From assembly GCF_963576615.1 (NCBI RefSeq), contig NC_088709.1, forward strand, positions 16,691,264 through 16,755,263: a stretch of DNA of 64,000 bases, in the 5' to 3' direction. The stretch is from Watersipora subatra (lineage: Eukaryota; Bryozoa; Gymnolaemata; Cheilostomatida; Watersiporidae). The first letter of the stretch is position 1. Each line of letters opens with the position of its first letter. The position numbers were made by a program, and so were the translations under genes. The notes below the pieces were generated by a model. It made no database searches. It was not told the origin of the DNA and worked only from the letters and a program-made list of their open reading frames with translations. Of the stretch, positions 31,137 through 42,119 are shown one piece after another.

Positions 31137-34100
31137 TTATAACTTGGAACTGCATAAAATATCAGTGAGCATCTCCACAGCCACGCAAGCTGTTCCCCAA
31201 CTCAAAGCAATTCCCTCAGAGGCGTGGCCATAGTTATGGATGACCTGCAATATGTCAGTATAAATTGTGAAACCACAATGCTATTTAAAATAGGAGTTGC
31301 TTCTCTTTTGACATTACAGAGCAGTGCTTCACCATTCAAAGCAAGTCTGAAGATATGCTCAACAAGACAAAGGATATTTTAGAGTATTTTAGTTACCCAT
31401 CTTTTTTCACCATGGTGTTGGTGGTTTTCAACTTCCAGGCGAATTGCAGGACGTCCTGGTCGCAACCCGGCTTTTTCTCGCATTATTTTATCCTCCTACA
31501 AAAACATGAAACAAGAGCCGCACAGAAGCCTAAACTGTTGAGGAGTAGAAAATATGATCCAATTGTATTACCAGTATATATTAGTAAGCTGGTGGGCCAG
31601 TGTGCCATGAGAGATTGTTGGGTGTAAAAACTATGTGCACAGTCATTCCGAAATATGGCAAAGTGGTCGTGTGGCACAGAGAATAGCATGCGTAGATATT
31701 AAATGTCCATGTTTGATGCCCGTGCAGTGCAAAATTTTTTCTTAACCTGCAAGCATGACTTTGGAAAGATCATCAGACGTGGCTCTTACAGTAAAGATTT
31801 TTGTACTAGTAACAAAGTTACAATGATAGTTTGAGACCTGCACCACAATTATTTAATTGAAGCAGTGGTTCAGTGGTTAGGGCCCTGGCTTGTGATCAGT
31901 GGGTCACAGGTTCGAATCATATAAGGACCGTTGGGGGTGACAGGAAGAGCTGAAAGCCACAATTGCTCCTCTGCCAAATCTCATGAGTGAATGGTGGCAA
32001 TATACTCTCTACCAGGGTAGGGATGCGACCCACTGAAGGCCGAACTCCTAATCTGCAGACAGAGAAAAAAGATACTCCTGCTGCCGATTTAGAGACTATC
32101 AGTCCTGTCATTTCAGCTTCCCCTGAAAAAACTGCTCCAACCATCCCAAGACCAAGGTTAGATGATTCTATGAAGCCGCAATAATAGCAGCAGCCTACTC
32201 ATGGGGTGGCTAATAGATTGTTTGTTAAAACCCCGTACAATTATTGTTTTTAGTTATGGGAAAGTAGCAGCTGAGGTTTAGTGGTTAGTGCCCTGGCATA
32301 CAATCAGTAGGTTAGTAGGTCAACAGTTCGAATCACATAAGGACCATTGGTGGTGTTAGGAAGTACATCCAGCTACAATTGCTCCTCTGCCAAATCTCAT
32401 GAGTGAATGGTGGCAATATACTCTCTACCAGGGTAGGGATGCGACCCACTGAAGGTCGAACTCCTAGTCCGCAGACAGAGAAAAAAGATGCTCCTGCTGC
32501 CGATTTAAAGACAATCAGTCCTGTCACTTCCGCTTCCCCTGAAAAAACTGCTCCAACCATTCCAAGGCCAAGGTTAGATAATCCTCTGAAACAGCAATAA
32601 TAGCAGCAGCCTACTCATGGGGTGGCTAATAGATTATTTGTTAAAACCCTGTACAATTATTGTTTTAGTTATGGGAAAGTAGCAGCTGAGGTTTAGTGGT
32701 TAGTGCGCTGGCATGTAATCAGTAGGTCAAGGGTTCGAATCACATAAGGACCATTTGTGATGGCAGAAAAGGCATCCAACTACAATTACTTCTGTGCCAA
32801 ATGTGGTCGGGTCATTGGCGAACTGGCTTTTTCATCTGCCATCTCAGCTTGAATGAGGAAGGTGACTACGAAGGAAACCTGAGAAGGGGTGAAGGAGCGC
32901 CTCTGCGAGCCAATGGCCAGCTAGCTAGTAATGGTGTCTCAGTAAAAACACCCAGCAGAAGGCAATGGTAAACCACTGTTAAAACCTGCCAAAAATAGCC
33001 ATGATTATAGAAAGTGAGGCAGAACCATGAACTCTTGCGTCATCACATGACATGGATTCATAGAAAGAGAATATAAGGAAAGAAATTGAGGATGTTACGA
33101 AAGGAAGCTGTCTTTTTTGATCCAACTAGTGTTCAGGCTACAACACTCGATGTTGGGAGCGAGGAATAAATTTTATACAAATGTATAAAAGTTTGTCTTT
33201 TATGGCAGATTTTTCTTAATCTGTGACAGATTTTTTTCACAAAAACAGAAAATCTATTTTTGTGACAAAAGCCTTTTTTTGTCACAAACATCTGTATGTT
33301 TGTGACATAAGAAGGCCTTTGAAAACGAAGGAAATCATAGATTAATATACACCTACTGAAAAGTTGAGGTGCGGAAAATATTTGGCTGTTGCATTTATTA
33401 TGACTCTTCGATCTGCTAAGGAAATATCCGTGTCTTGTACATTCTTCTGCTTAATCCCTCCTAACACAGTGCCATCTGGTCTGGATTGTCAAGTAGACAA
33501 TAAAAATGATTCACTGAAAGCTCAAATTAATTAGTAGATAAATAACTGTAAGCATGTAAAGGTTATTAGACTATTGCAGAGTTTGTACGAAAGTAAACCA
33601 GAGAAATGGCAATAATATAAGAGTAGAGATAAACAAAATAGACATATGAAAAAATGGTCAATGATGGTGCAAAAAATAATCAATATTTTTGGCCATTTTT
33701 TGTGATTTTTGAAAAAAAGCATATAACAGTTGTTAGAAGTATTTTGGCATAGATATAAAACCAACGATATGAGTATAACACTGTCGCTCACAGATATCGC
33801 GTTAAAAACATTGGTAGTTTTAAACGCTGAGCAGACAACTCCAGGTTGGAGTCCAGACAATTGAAGTTAGATTAAATTCATTAATTAAGTACATCAATTA
33901 CTAAAGAAGGGTGTGTAGCTCAAATAGTAATCTCACGTCCAGAAGAAGTAAGGTGAACTCTCATGCCCGTTGGTGATGTAAGCGAATGATTTCTCGGCTT
34001 TTGGGAGATGAGCTCGTATAACCTGTCCTCTTACTGGAAGGAGTGATGTATCATCAGTGAGTGAGTTGGCACGAACTCCGCAGCAGTTGAACACTATGTC

Positions 34101-37100
34101 GTACTCTGGCCACAGCTATTGTAAAGTACAAACTATGTCTATGTGTACTGATCAGTGCGGTGGAGTAATAGAATAGTACAAAGTTAACACATTACAATAA
34201 ATGAATTTCATACAATAAATAGTGAAAACTTTTAATAAATGCATTCCTTAAGCCATTTTCTTTGGCACTTTTTAAAATGTAGCCATGTATCTGTTATTTC
34301 CTGATCAGTTTTTTTTAATATTTTTATGCAAAAATTTTGAAAAAGAACTTTAGTTTTTTTTCTAAATTTTAAAGAAATGCCAAAAACTAGAAAAAAACTA
34401 TATTTTTTTTCTAATTTTTTGCATTTCTTACAAACTCTAAAAAACTAAAATTTCTAAAAACTTTCCAATTTGAATTTTTTTTTATAAAAATATGGACAAA
34501 CTAAATTGGAAAATGTGCTTTCACAGAATTTTACAAGACTACTTTTAAAAATGTTTATAGTCTAAGCAATATGGGAGAGACAAAATACAATAACTATGAA
34601 TTCTCGTAACTGAAGTGTAATATTTAGTGAAAAAAGTTTCTTTAGGAGAACTGTGGAAAAAGCCATCAAAGAACATTATAAGATGAATAACAAATTATAT
34701 AAATATGACTATGAACTACAGTATGGTGTAGATCAAGTGTACATATAGTGGCGAGGTGTACATACCGTGATGAGGTGTACATATAATAATGAGGTATACA
34801 TACAGTGATGAAGTGTACATATAATGATGAGGTGTACATACAGCGATGAAGTATATATACGGTGATGAAGTGTATATACAGTGATAAAGTGTACATGCAG
34901 TGATGAGGTATACATACAGTGATGAGGTGTACATACAGTGATGAGGTGTACACACATTGATGAGGTGTACATACAGTGATGAGGTGTACATACAGTGATG
35001 AGGTGTACATACAGTGATGAGGTGTACATACAGTGATAAAGTGTACATGCAGTGATGAGGTGTACATACAGTGATGAGGTGTACATACAGTGATGAGGTG
35101 TACATACAGTGATGAGGTGTACATACAGTGATGAGGTGTACATACAGTGATAAAGTGTACATGCAGTGATGAGGTATACATACAGTGATGAGGTGTACAT
35201 ACAGTGATGAGGTGTACATACAGTGATGAGGTGTACATACAGTGATGAGGTGTACATACAGTGATGAGGTGTACATACAGTGATGAGGTGTACATACAGT
35301 GATGAGGTGTACATACAGTGATGAGGTGTACATACATTGATGAGGTGTACATACAGTGATGAGGTGTACATACAGTGATGAGGTGTACATACAGTGATGA
35401 GGTGCCTAGAATAGATTAATATACATGTACAGTAACTATATAAAGACTAACGGAACCATTATAATATCCAGATCATATGAAGTTGTCTTCTCACCTTTCA
35501 ATTCAACTGATCAAGGGCTATAAAGTATTGCAAATTTCTAACAAGTTTTGGAAATCAGACTGCAAGCTAAAGTAAACATGTTAGATAGAGAGCAGTTATG
35601 GCTTAGTGGTTTACCTCCTTTGACCTGCAAATAACAGGTTCAATTCCCAAAAAAGGCCACTAGTGTTGACAGGAATGACATCCGACCTCAAATTGCTCTC
35701 TGAAACTGGGCATACGAGGTTTCCTTGTCACTAGGCTCAGACTTATCCAGCCAAGATTGCAGAGCTATTGTTTTGCGTAATTGAAGACTTCAACGGAAGA
35801 ACGATCAATGTCACAATTGTTCACGTAATTGAAGACCTCAACGGAAGAACGATCAATGTCACAATTGTTCAAACTGGAGATATAGCCATTTAAAAGTTTA
35901 AAAACTTGGACATTGATCAGTTTTGCAAAGAGCCAGTTTATTTTAAGTAGGGATCCTAGACCTACATGTATATCATTTTTGCTGAAAGTTTGTCACAGAG
36001 ACTAAACTTTGTGGCCAAAGCTATCTAATAGAAAATAAACTTAGTATTTTGAGAAAATGTGACATTGATCGTTCTTCCATTGAGGTCTTCAATTGCTTTT
36101 AAGAAAAAACATTCACAGCTTCTGCTTGCAGTAAGGTAAGCAGGCGTCATTCTCGATCTACAAGAGACTCCTCGCTTACATGTAAGTCAAATATGTATTC
36201 ATTCCTGATACTGACCTCATCAAAAGAAGTAACCAAAGATTTTTTGACTTTGCCTCCCATTTCAACAAATCTGAAAAACACAAAAAACTTACTGAGTAGG
36301 AGGGGAGTATTGTTACAGTAAATAAATGTACTGTAAATTAAATTTATTTAAGTTTACTGTAAGTATAAATAATACAAACCGCTGTGTAAGCCAAGGCAAG
36401 TAGTGAGCTGGGGAAGTTACTACAATTTCTAGAAAGTGTCCTCTGCAACTAAAATTATGAATGAGTTGAAACCGTAGACGACCAAGTTTATTAGCAACTG
36501 CTAAGTGATCACAACTCCTCATTTTTATTACTGACTTTTTACCAGCAGGGGCTGTGCATGTTATATATAAATTGCAATACACTGGATCTTCCAATTTAAT
36601 TCAAAAGGTTTTGTTACACATGTAAAAATCACATAACCAGTGGACCAAACACGTACTTATGAAAAATTATATCAAAAAACTAGAATTAGGAACAAATACT
36701 GATTAAAAAGCCTTTTACTCTCCCTGCTGCACCAGCAAGTGGTACTGAACAGATCGTTTGAAAGATGAAAATGTATATAGTTCATAGTTCATATTGTAAC
36801 CATTTGATAGCAAAATATTAGAAGCTCCAAATCTACATGACCACTTCTGACAAGTGTTCATCTTAGTATTACAAACCCTTTAGGTAATGCAGGGAACTTA
36901 GAAACAAGCTCTTCTTCTGTCACCGGGCGCCAATTTCGAAGATATTCTGTGTAGAATGGTACCTAAAAATGATCAATTATTTCAATGTTAAACGGTCACA
37001 ATCTCAAGTTATTATAAAACCGAAAGGGTATCCCTTGAAGTTCCAAATAAGTATCTGACTACAGAATTACACTTTTCTAAACATGCAATCAGCTACGGGC

Positions 37101-40100
37101 AGGATCAGGAGGTATAAACCAAAAACACAGAAGTTTTGCTAAGCGCCAATGAGAATACTTCTCTGAAAATAAACCATAAAATTCGTATAAATTAAAACAA
37201 TAAGTTCTCCACAAGGCAAATGCAGTGATAAAAGCTGCAGCGCATCTTACAGTGCCAGTTTTCACTCCAGGATAATAGATATGGTAGCCTTCCAGTTTGT
37301 GTATGCCAGCTTGCTCAGCATGCGACAGTGAAGCACTCTCATAGTAGTGATTGAAAGAGAGGACAATGATATCTCTGTAACAGAAGATATTGACAACTGT
37401 TGTATGTATGAGTGAAGCACTCTCACAGTAGTGATTGAAAGAGAGGACAATGGCATCTCTGTAACAGAAGTTATTGACAACTGTTGTATGCATGTACGTA
37501 TAATTTTGTATTAGCATTAATATAATATATAATTAATTATAATATAATTAATTAGTAATTATCGCCAAAATAATGTTTTCCATTACATGCTAAAAGTATA
37601 CAAGACAGAGATCAGGAACTATTGAGTGAGTTGAACAAACGTATTTTAAAAGTTGGTAATCTAATAGTATTGTTGAGGAGTCAGGATAGTAAATTGTAGG
37701 TGGTAGTAACAGAAAGTTTATAAACTGAAACATACGATGGTGGATGCAGTATGTTGGTGTCATGGAATAGACAAACAAATGATGTTTGTCATATGTGTAG
37801 AAGGATAAATATAAATATTCTGGACATAGTTTATACAGGATTTTCAAACCTGCAATACAAATACAGAAACTAGCAAGTTTGGAATAAGGCAATATAATTG
37901 TTCATTGTAATCGTAGAGATAAACTATATTTAGTCATTACTTGCTAATGATTTCACTTTCACATTTAAACACCTTTACATTTTTATTTTTCCTCTTAATT
38001 TATTTCAACGAAACACTTCTTTCATGTTATGAAATTTAAAACTTACAGTTGTTTGAAAAAGTTTGAAAACCTATAAAGTTTTTTATGTTTTTTCTTAATT
38101 TATTTGAACTGCACAAAAATACTTTTTTCATGACATGAAGTTTAGAAGGTAAAATGGCAAATGTTGTTATATGTTAAATACAATTCAATTTTCTGTCCAA
38201 AAACTTTTTTATTACCCGGGCAACGCCGGGTAGTACAGCTGGTGTACAAAATATTTAAAAAATTTGTGATGTGATTGGTGGAAGTGTGGTGAGCCGGAAT
38301 ACGTGATCGGTAGTACCAAAGTTTTAGTATAGATTTATGTAGGTAAAATATCCTTTACTGCTGTCAATATGGGACATCCTAAAGCCCTCAGCCTGTTACA
38401 CACTAAAAATTCCTAGCTTTTAACTGTTCCGGTTTGCGCATCTTCATTTGCTCATTGAGAACTCTAAGCCCATCACTGTGATCATTTTTCCTCTGCTGAA
38501 CACTACCTCCACAGATTTTTTTTAACCATGACCTGCCCCCCCTCCCCACCCCCCTCCCCACCCCCCTCCCGTATCCAAGCGAGCCTTTATAATCAGCTTC
38601 TTAACTACTCTCAACTTCTCATGGCTTAGCTGGTACATTTTGAGGTTATCTACAAACAACCCATTTTGTGTTTCAGTCTTCAGGCAGTCCCATCATGTAA
38701 CCTTCAGTGTCATCTAGGAGCATGGCTGTTGTTACCCAGAAGCTGCCCCCTTGAAGGAAGTCCCTCTTGATGTCTATTCACCTGCTTCTCTCGTGCATGA
38801 CACAATGATTACACCATTTGGGTAGTGCACCCATCTGTAGACCTTAACTATTCATGTTGGATGTTGTCATAGGTCTTTGGTAGTTATAGTAGACTACTGC
38901 TAAATTCCAATTATGGCTGTGTACTTCATCATAAATACATTTATTGATGATAAACTGATCAACTGTTCCTAGTACATTACTGCATTACTCTCTCCGTCTG
39001 ATTTTTATGCCGTAATCCATTTTGTTTTACGCGTTCCTTCATGTACATTGCAAGTTAAAAACACAGATTACCATTACTTATTAGCAATTGCTAAGTGTTC
39101 GCAACTCCTCATTTTATTACTGATCTTTTTAAAAAGCAGGGGCTGTGCATGTTATATATAAATTGCAATACACAGAGTCCTCCAATTTAATCCAAAAAGG
39201 CTTTGTTACACATACGAAAATTACAGAACCAGTACACCAGTCATGCACTCAATGAAAAATTATATAAACTTTTTTTATATAGTTTTATATAAGCTTTTCA
39301 CTCTCTCTTCTGTACTCCCAAACAATGCTGAACAGATCGTTGGAAAGTTGAAAGTGCATATAGTTCATATAAAGCCATTTGATAACAGAATATTAGAAAC
39401 TCCATATCTACATGATCATTTCTGACAAGCATCCATTTTAGCCAATAGAAGTTAGTAATACATTCATTTTAGCAAATACAAGTTAGCAATACATCCATTT
39501 TAGCGAATAGAAGTTAGCAATACATCCATTTTAGCAAATAGAAGATAGCAATACAAACCCTCTAAGTACTGCAAGGAACTTAGTACCATCTCCTTTTCTG
39601 TTGCCACACGCCAATTGCGAATATACTCTGTGTAGATGTGACTGCCCCTTGTGAATATCTTGTTCGTTGTGTTTAGACATGTTAACGGTCAATAATCTTT
39701 TTCACATGATTTGCCTCTGTTTTGGCAGTGGCAGAGTTCTTCTTTTTGTCTCCAGTCAGGTTTTGTGGTTTGATCTTTTACCCAATCATTCATAGCTTAG
39801 CACATCGGCTGCCATATTGATGTAAAAGTTTTTCTACCAGTAGTTTTGAATTTTATTAATCTCAGGAGCTGTCCAGTTTTTCTTTTTCCTGTTCACTTTC
39901 TTGATGTCAGTCTCAGTAACGCTGAATTCATGAACCTTTGGGATTTTAATGCTTATCCCACATACTACTTCTCTCAACCAGCTGGCTTCATCAGTTGTCT
40001 TCTCGTCTTTACGTCTTCCGCCTCCGAACTCGGAAAACTTTCCCATTGATGTCATCTCTCCTGTAGCTTGGGCTTTGCCCTAACAGGTAGGATTCTGTTT

Positions 40101-42119
40101 CCACCTTCTTAAACATCGCATTATTCATAAATCTATTATTCCTCTGTTATTATTATTATTATTGTTATTACTATTGGTAGTATTACTATTGGTAGTATTA
40201 CTATTGGTAGTTAGCACAACATAATATTAAACTGGTGTTGGTATCTTTAGAACTTGGATTAGAACCACTAACCTCTATTAATAGAACACTAAATACAGAG
40301 CACTTAATAATACACTATTATTATTGTCGTTATTAAAATTATTAATACTATTATCATAATATTACTTTTATAGATTCTTTAAGCTGCTGAATAATTATTA
40401 TTCATTGCTAAGAGTTTAATGCTAATTTATTGTAATTTAAATAAAATCAGATAGCGCCTATTTATTTAACCAGCATTTTCCACAAACTAAGCGTAATTCA
40501 TTTAATACAAAATTGATAAACAAAAATTTACTGCACACTGTCATTTATTCCTGTGATACTTTTTTGTTACTTTATAGGCAATAAAGAAGTTGATGTTCAA
40601 TTATCAATAGGCTTTGCCTGTTAATAACCAACACAGTTGTCAGTTGAAACCTAAACAAACATGACCAGAGCAAATAACTAATATTTCTGGCCATCTACAC
40701 AATCTATTCAAGGCAAGGCAAATAAATTTTTGGCATCGTTGTAATAACTTATCATGAACAGGCAAATCTCTTCAGATGCTGACCTTGCTTAACTGTGCTG
40801 CATATAGAGCTTGATTCGCTATGACACAACTCCTTTTATGAGCACAAGGTTTTTACCATAGACTTAATTTTTTATATTTTAATTATATATTAACTTTTTA
40901 AGCAATTGCACATGTACAATTGTTTCAAAAGTTACAATATATATTCAATGTGCCCTGTATATTGAGTTGTCTTATTATGCAGGTTAATAACAAATTTTAA
41001 AATGCAAATAATTAATAAACGCAATGCTGTTTGTTTGTCAAATAACAGAAAAACTTGAAAAACATGCCAAAAATTTCAGTTTTTTACTTCTTTTTTGTAC
41101 TAAGTGTTAGTAGTAATAATTTTTTAATCTCTTTAGTAGCTACTAAACTTTATTGCTTAAAAAATTATTATTCTTACCCAAATTTAAATGAGCAAATAAT
41201 TATTAATTAAAAAGTTGACAATATTTCATCTAAAATAATGGAAATAACACTAAAATGTCTGACCTGTAAACAAGGCCAAGGCTCAAATTCACAAAAAGGC
41301 TTTTAATGGTCAGAAATAGCATTTAACCTTAAATTGCTCTTGGTTACTAGGCATGCCTCCAGTTGTCAAGGCATGTCTCCAGTTGTCTTCTCTTTGGGCT
41401 CAAACATGCTCAGCCAAAATGACGGAAAAGAGGTTTGTGCAACAACTCTATTAAAACCCATGCACAGCTTTTACTTGCAATAAGCAAAGCACACAACATA
41501 TTCGATTTTCAATAGATTGCTTACATACACAGATGAATACTCCAAGATTGCCATACTATTTAAAATTAGTTTGTGACACAACATTTTTAACTCAATATTT
41601 TAATGTCAATTGGTAATTACTTACATAGACAACTAGTAAAAACTAGAGTGCAAATAGTAAACATGCAATAAACGCAACAAAGATACTAAACTCGGTTCAA
41701 TTGAGTTGGAAAGCCTAAGAGACAAAAGTTAAGTGTATGAACTATTTCTAAGCCTTTTTTTGAAGTCAATAAATGGTTTGGTTATTATGTTTAAAAACAT
41801 ACTTAGCATGTAGCTTGTCAACTAAAGTAAAATTACTTATGTTATTTAAATTGTGCACCGTTTCATTAACTAAAAACATATTTCAGTAGGTTAAAAATTA
41901 CACTTACTTCTCTACTGATGCTCTTTTTCCTTTGTAGCCTGATATTTGAAGAGGTGTTTCAATCACTAAAACACCTGCTGCTACATGAGAAGTAGTATCC
42001 ATTCCAAACTTGTCAGCTATTATCGTTACATTGGCTTTAGTTCCTAGTACCTCTTTGATGCGGACAGCACAACTCAATCCAACTGCTCCTGCTCCAACTA
42101 CGGCAATTTTCACCACCAT
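31137..42119 (-). CDS. DDO: D-aspartate/D-amino-acid oxidase (peroxisomal), complete
   Basis: An FAD enzyme that oxidatively deaminates acidic D-amino acids to the oxo acid, ammonia and peroxide. Nine exons on the minus strand in consistent phase: 42119-41908, 37374-37251, 36962-36877, 36448-36380, 36270-36216, 34115-33937, 33480-33357, 31495-31397 and 31244-31137, giving 351 residues (about 341 in mammals). Visible: the Rossmann FAD motif IAVVGAGAVGLS at the N-terminus, TTSHVAAG, PAHYLPWL, NCCGV, VRGQV, TPDGTVLGG, GLRPGRPAIRLE (keeping the family's substrate Arg), VIHNYGHASEGIALSWGTA, and a C-terminal SKL peroxisomal signal. The usual GHGGSG reads GHASEG, and the Arg normally near the active-site loop is not evident in EKSFAYITNG, so substrate range may differ. 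Exons 3 and 4 use GTTTGT donors. Exon 2 has a duplicated acceptor. DDO is favoured over DAAO, but this is not proven. Confidence 0.92.
31661..31815 (+). mobile_element. tRNA-derived SINE, family A
   Basis: GCAAAGTGGTCGTGTGGCAC, then TGTTTGATGCCCGTGCAGTG, AATTTTTTCTTAACCTGCAA and GGCTCTTACAGTAAAGATTT, the same order as the copies at 9455 and 13255. It lies in oxidase intron 7. Confidence 0.75.
31858..33180 (+). mobile_element. Three tandem tRNA-derived SINEs, family B
   Basis: Three copies sit head to tail with starts about 408 and 415 bp apart (GTGGTTAG at 31873, 32281 and 32696). Each has an A-box region (GTTTAGTGGTTAGTGC) and a good B-box (GGTTCGAATCAC). Copies 1 and 2 share a spacer with a 65-codon open frame and the tail CATGGGGTGGCTAATAGATT. 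Copy 3 instead has a fuller body with a GAAGGCAATGGTAAACCACT motif known from several SINE 3' parts, ending about 33180. Copies 1 and 2 look like a duplicated SINE-plus-flank unit. Confidence 0.8.
34140..34732 (-). other. Oxidase intron 5, AT-rich part
   Basis: T-rich and A-rich runs (34270-34520), including TTTTTTTCTAA repeats in both orientations. No exon. Confidence 0.45.
34733..35404. repeat. 19-bp minisatellite
   Basis: About 35 copies of GTGATGAGGTGTACATACA. Variants (AAAGTGTACATGCA, ATTGATGAGG) recur at intervals, which shows duplication of multi-unit blocks. As 19 is not a multiple of three, all three minus-strand frames are open with a 19-residue period; these are artefacts. Confidence 0.95.
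35588..35765 (+). mobile_element. SINE, family B (diverged)
   Basis: Head AGCAGTTATGGCTTAGTGGT, B-box region GGTTCAATTCC, body GGAATGACATCCGACCTCAA and ATTGCTCTCTG. A similar copy lies at 41263-41470. Confidence 0.65.
35771..36099. mobile_element. MITE with duplicated left terminus
   Basis: The left end holds two tandem 46-bp copies containing AATTGAAGACxTCAACGGAA and GAACGATCAATGTCACAATT. The right end at 36057-36099 is their inverted copy (TGACATTGATCGTTCTTCCA, TTGAGGTCTTCAATT). About 330 bp, no coding part. Confidence 0.7.
37327..37494 (-). repeat. 84-bp tandem duplication covering oxidase exon-2 start
   Basis: Two 84-bp units (37327-37410 and 37411-37494) differ at only a few bases. Each includes the TTCTGTTACAG acceptor and the first codons of exon 2 (encoding DIIVLSFNHYYESAS in the inner copy, DAIVLSFNHYCESAS in the outer). 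Because 84 is 28 codons and no stop intervenes, use of the outer acceptor would add 28 residues in frame. Confidence 0.88.
37600..38290. mobile_element. Dispersed repeat with nested insertion
   Basis: 37638-37888 matches 52110-52360 at roughly 80 percent (shared GAGGAGTCAGGATAGT, CTGAAAxATAxGATGGTGGA, AAACTAGCAAGTTTG). Homology resumes at about 38260 (TTTGTGATG..GGTGGAAGTGTG). The 360 bp between is absent from the other copy and ends ATTACCCGGGCAACGCCGGG, the reverse of the repeat head seen at 1490. So a second element has inserted into the first. Confidence 0.7.
38310..38640. other. Oxidase intron 1, C-rich patch
   Basis: It contains a short C-rich run at 38526-38570 (CCCCCCTCCC repeated), otherwise unremarkable. 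Confidence 0.45.
38640..40080 (-). mobile_element. LINE relic, reverse transcriptase region
   Basis: Reading the minus strand: NRKKKNWTAPEINKIQNYW (near 39850), a segment ending PLTCLNTTNKIFTR (near 39660), then past an interruption IDIKRDFLQGGS (near 38765) and AMLLDDTEGYMMGL (near 38720). This order matches the RT domain of a non-LTR retrotransposon (finger region, palm 'GxFQGDS' block, then the domain after RT). Frameshifts and stops are frequent, so it is dead. It lies in oxidase intron 1 and is interrupted by the exon-3 copy at 39079-39645. Confidence 0.8.
39079..39645 (-). pseudogene. Decayed copy of oxidase exon 3 and flanks
   Basis: Homologous to 36487-36955 in the same orientation. 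The exon-3 part reads IYTEYIRNWRVATEKE on the minus strand against FYTEYLRNWRPVTEEE in the gene, then shifts frame by one base. The acceptor is changed, although a GGGTTTGT-like donor remains. Just past the donor the copy has gained three to four 28-30-bp repeats (CATTTTAGCAAATAGAAGTT) at about 39435-39550. Exon 4 is not included. Confidence 0.88.
40085..41260. other. Oxidase intron 1, AT-rich
   Basis: (ATT)n and TATTACTATTGGTAG repeats at 40145-40215, otherwise AT-rich with no exon or element recognised. Confidence 0.45.
41263..41470 (+). mobile_element. SINE, family B (diverged, head partly lost)
   Basis: GACCTGTAAACAAGGCCAAG, GGCTCAAATTCACAAAAAGG and CCTTAAATTGCTCTTGGTTA align with 35630-35765. 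The A-box half is weak. Confidence 0.55.
41471..41907 (-). other. Oxidase intron 1, donor side
   Basis: AT-rich, no exon. The donor of exon 1 (GTAAGT on the minus strand) is at 41907-41902. Confidence 0.4.

Noticed and set aside
31860-31925. tRNA-like sequence with A and B boxes.
   Set aside because: Lacks a foldable acceptor stem and is followed by a shared SINE body. Other tRNA-like heads in the window behave the same way, so no free tRNA gene is called.
34666-35390. Three overlapping minus-strand frames of over 210 codons.
   Set aside because: Translation of the 19-bp array. The same periodic peptide appears in each frame.
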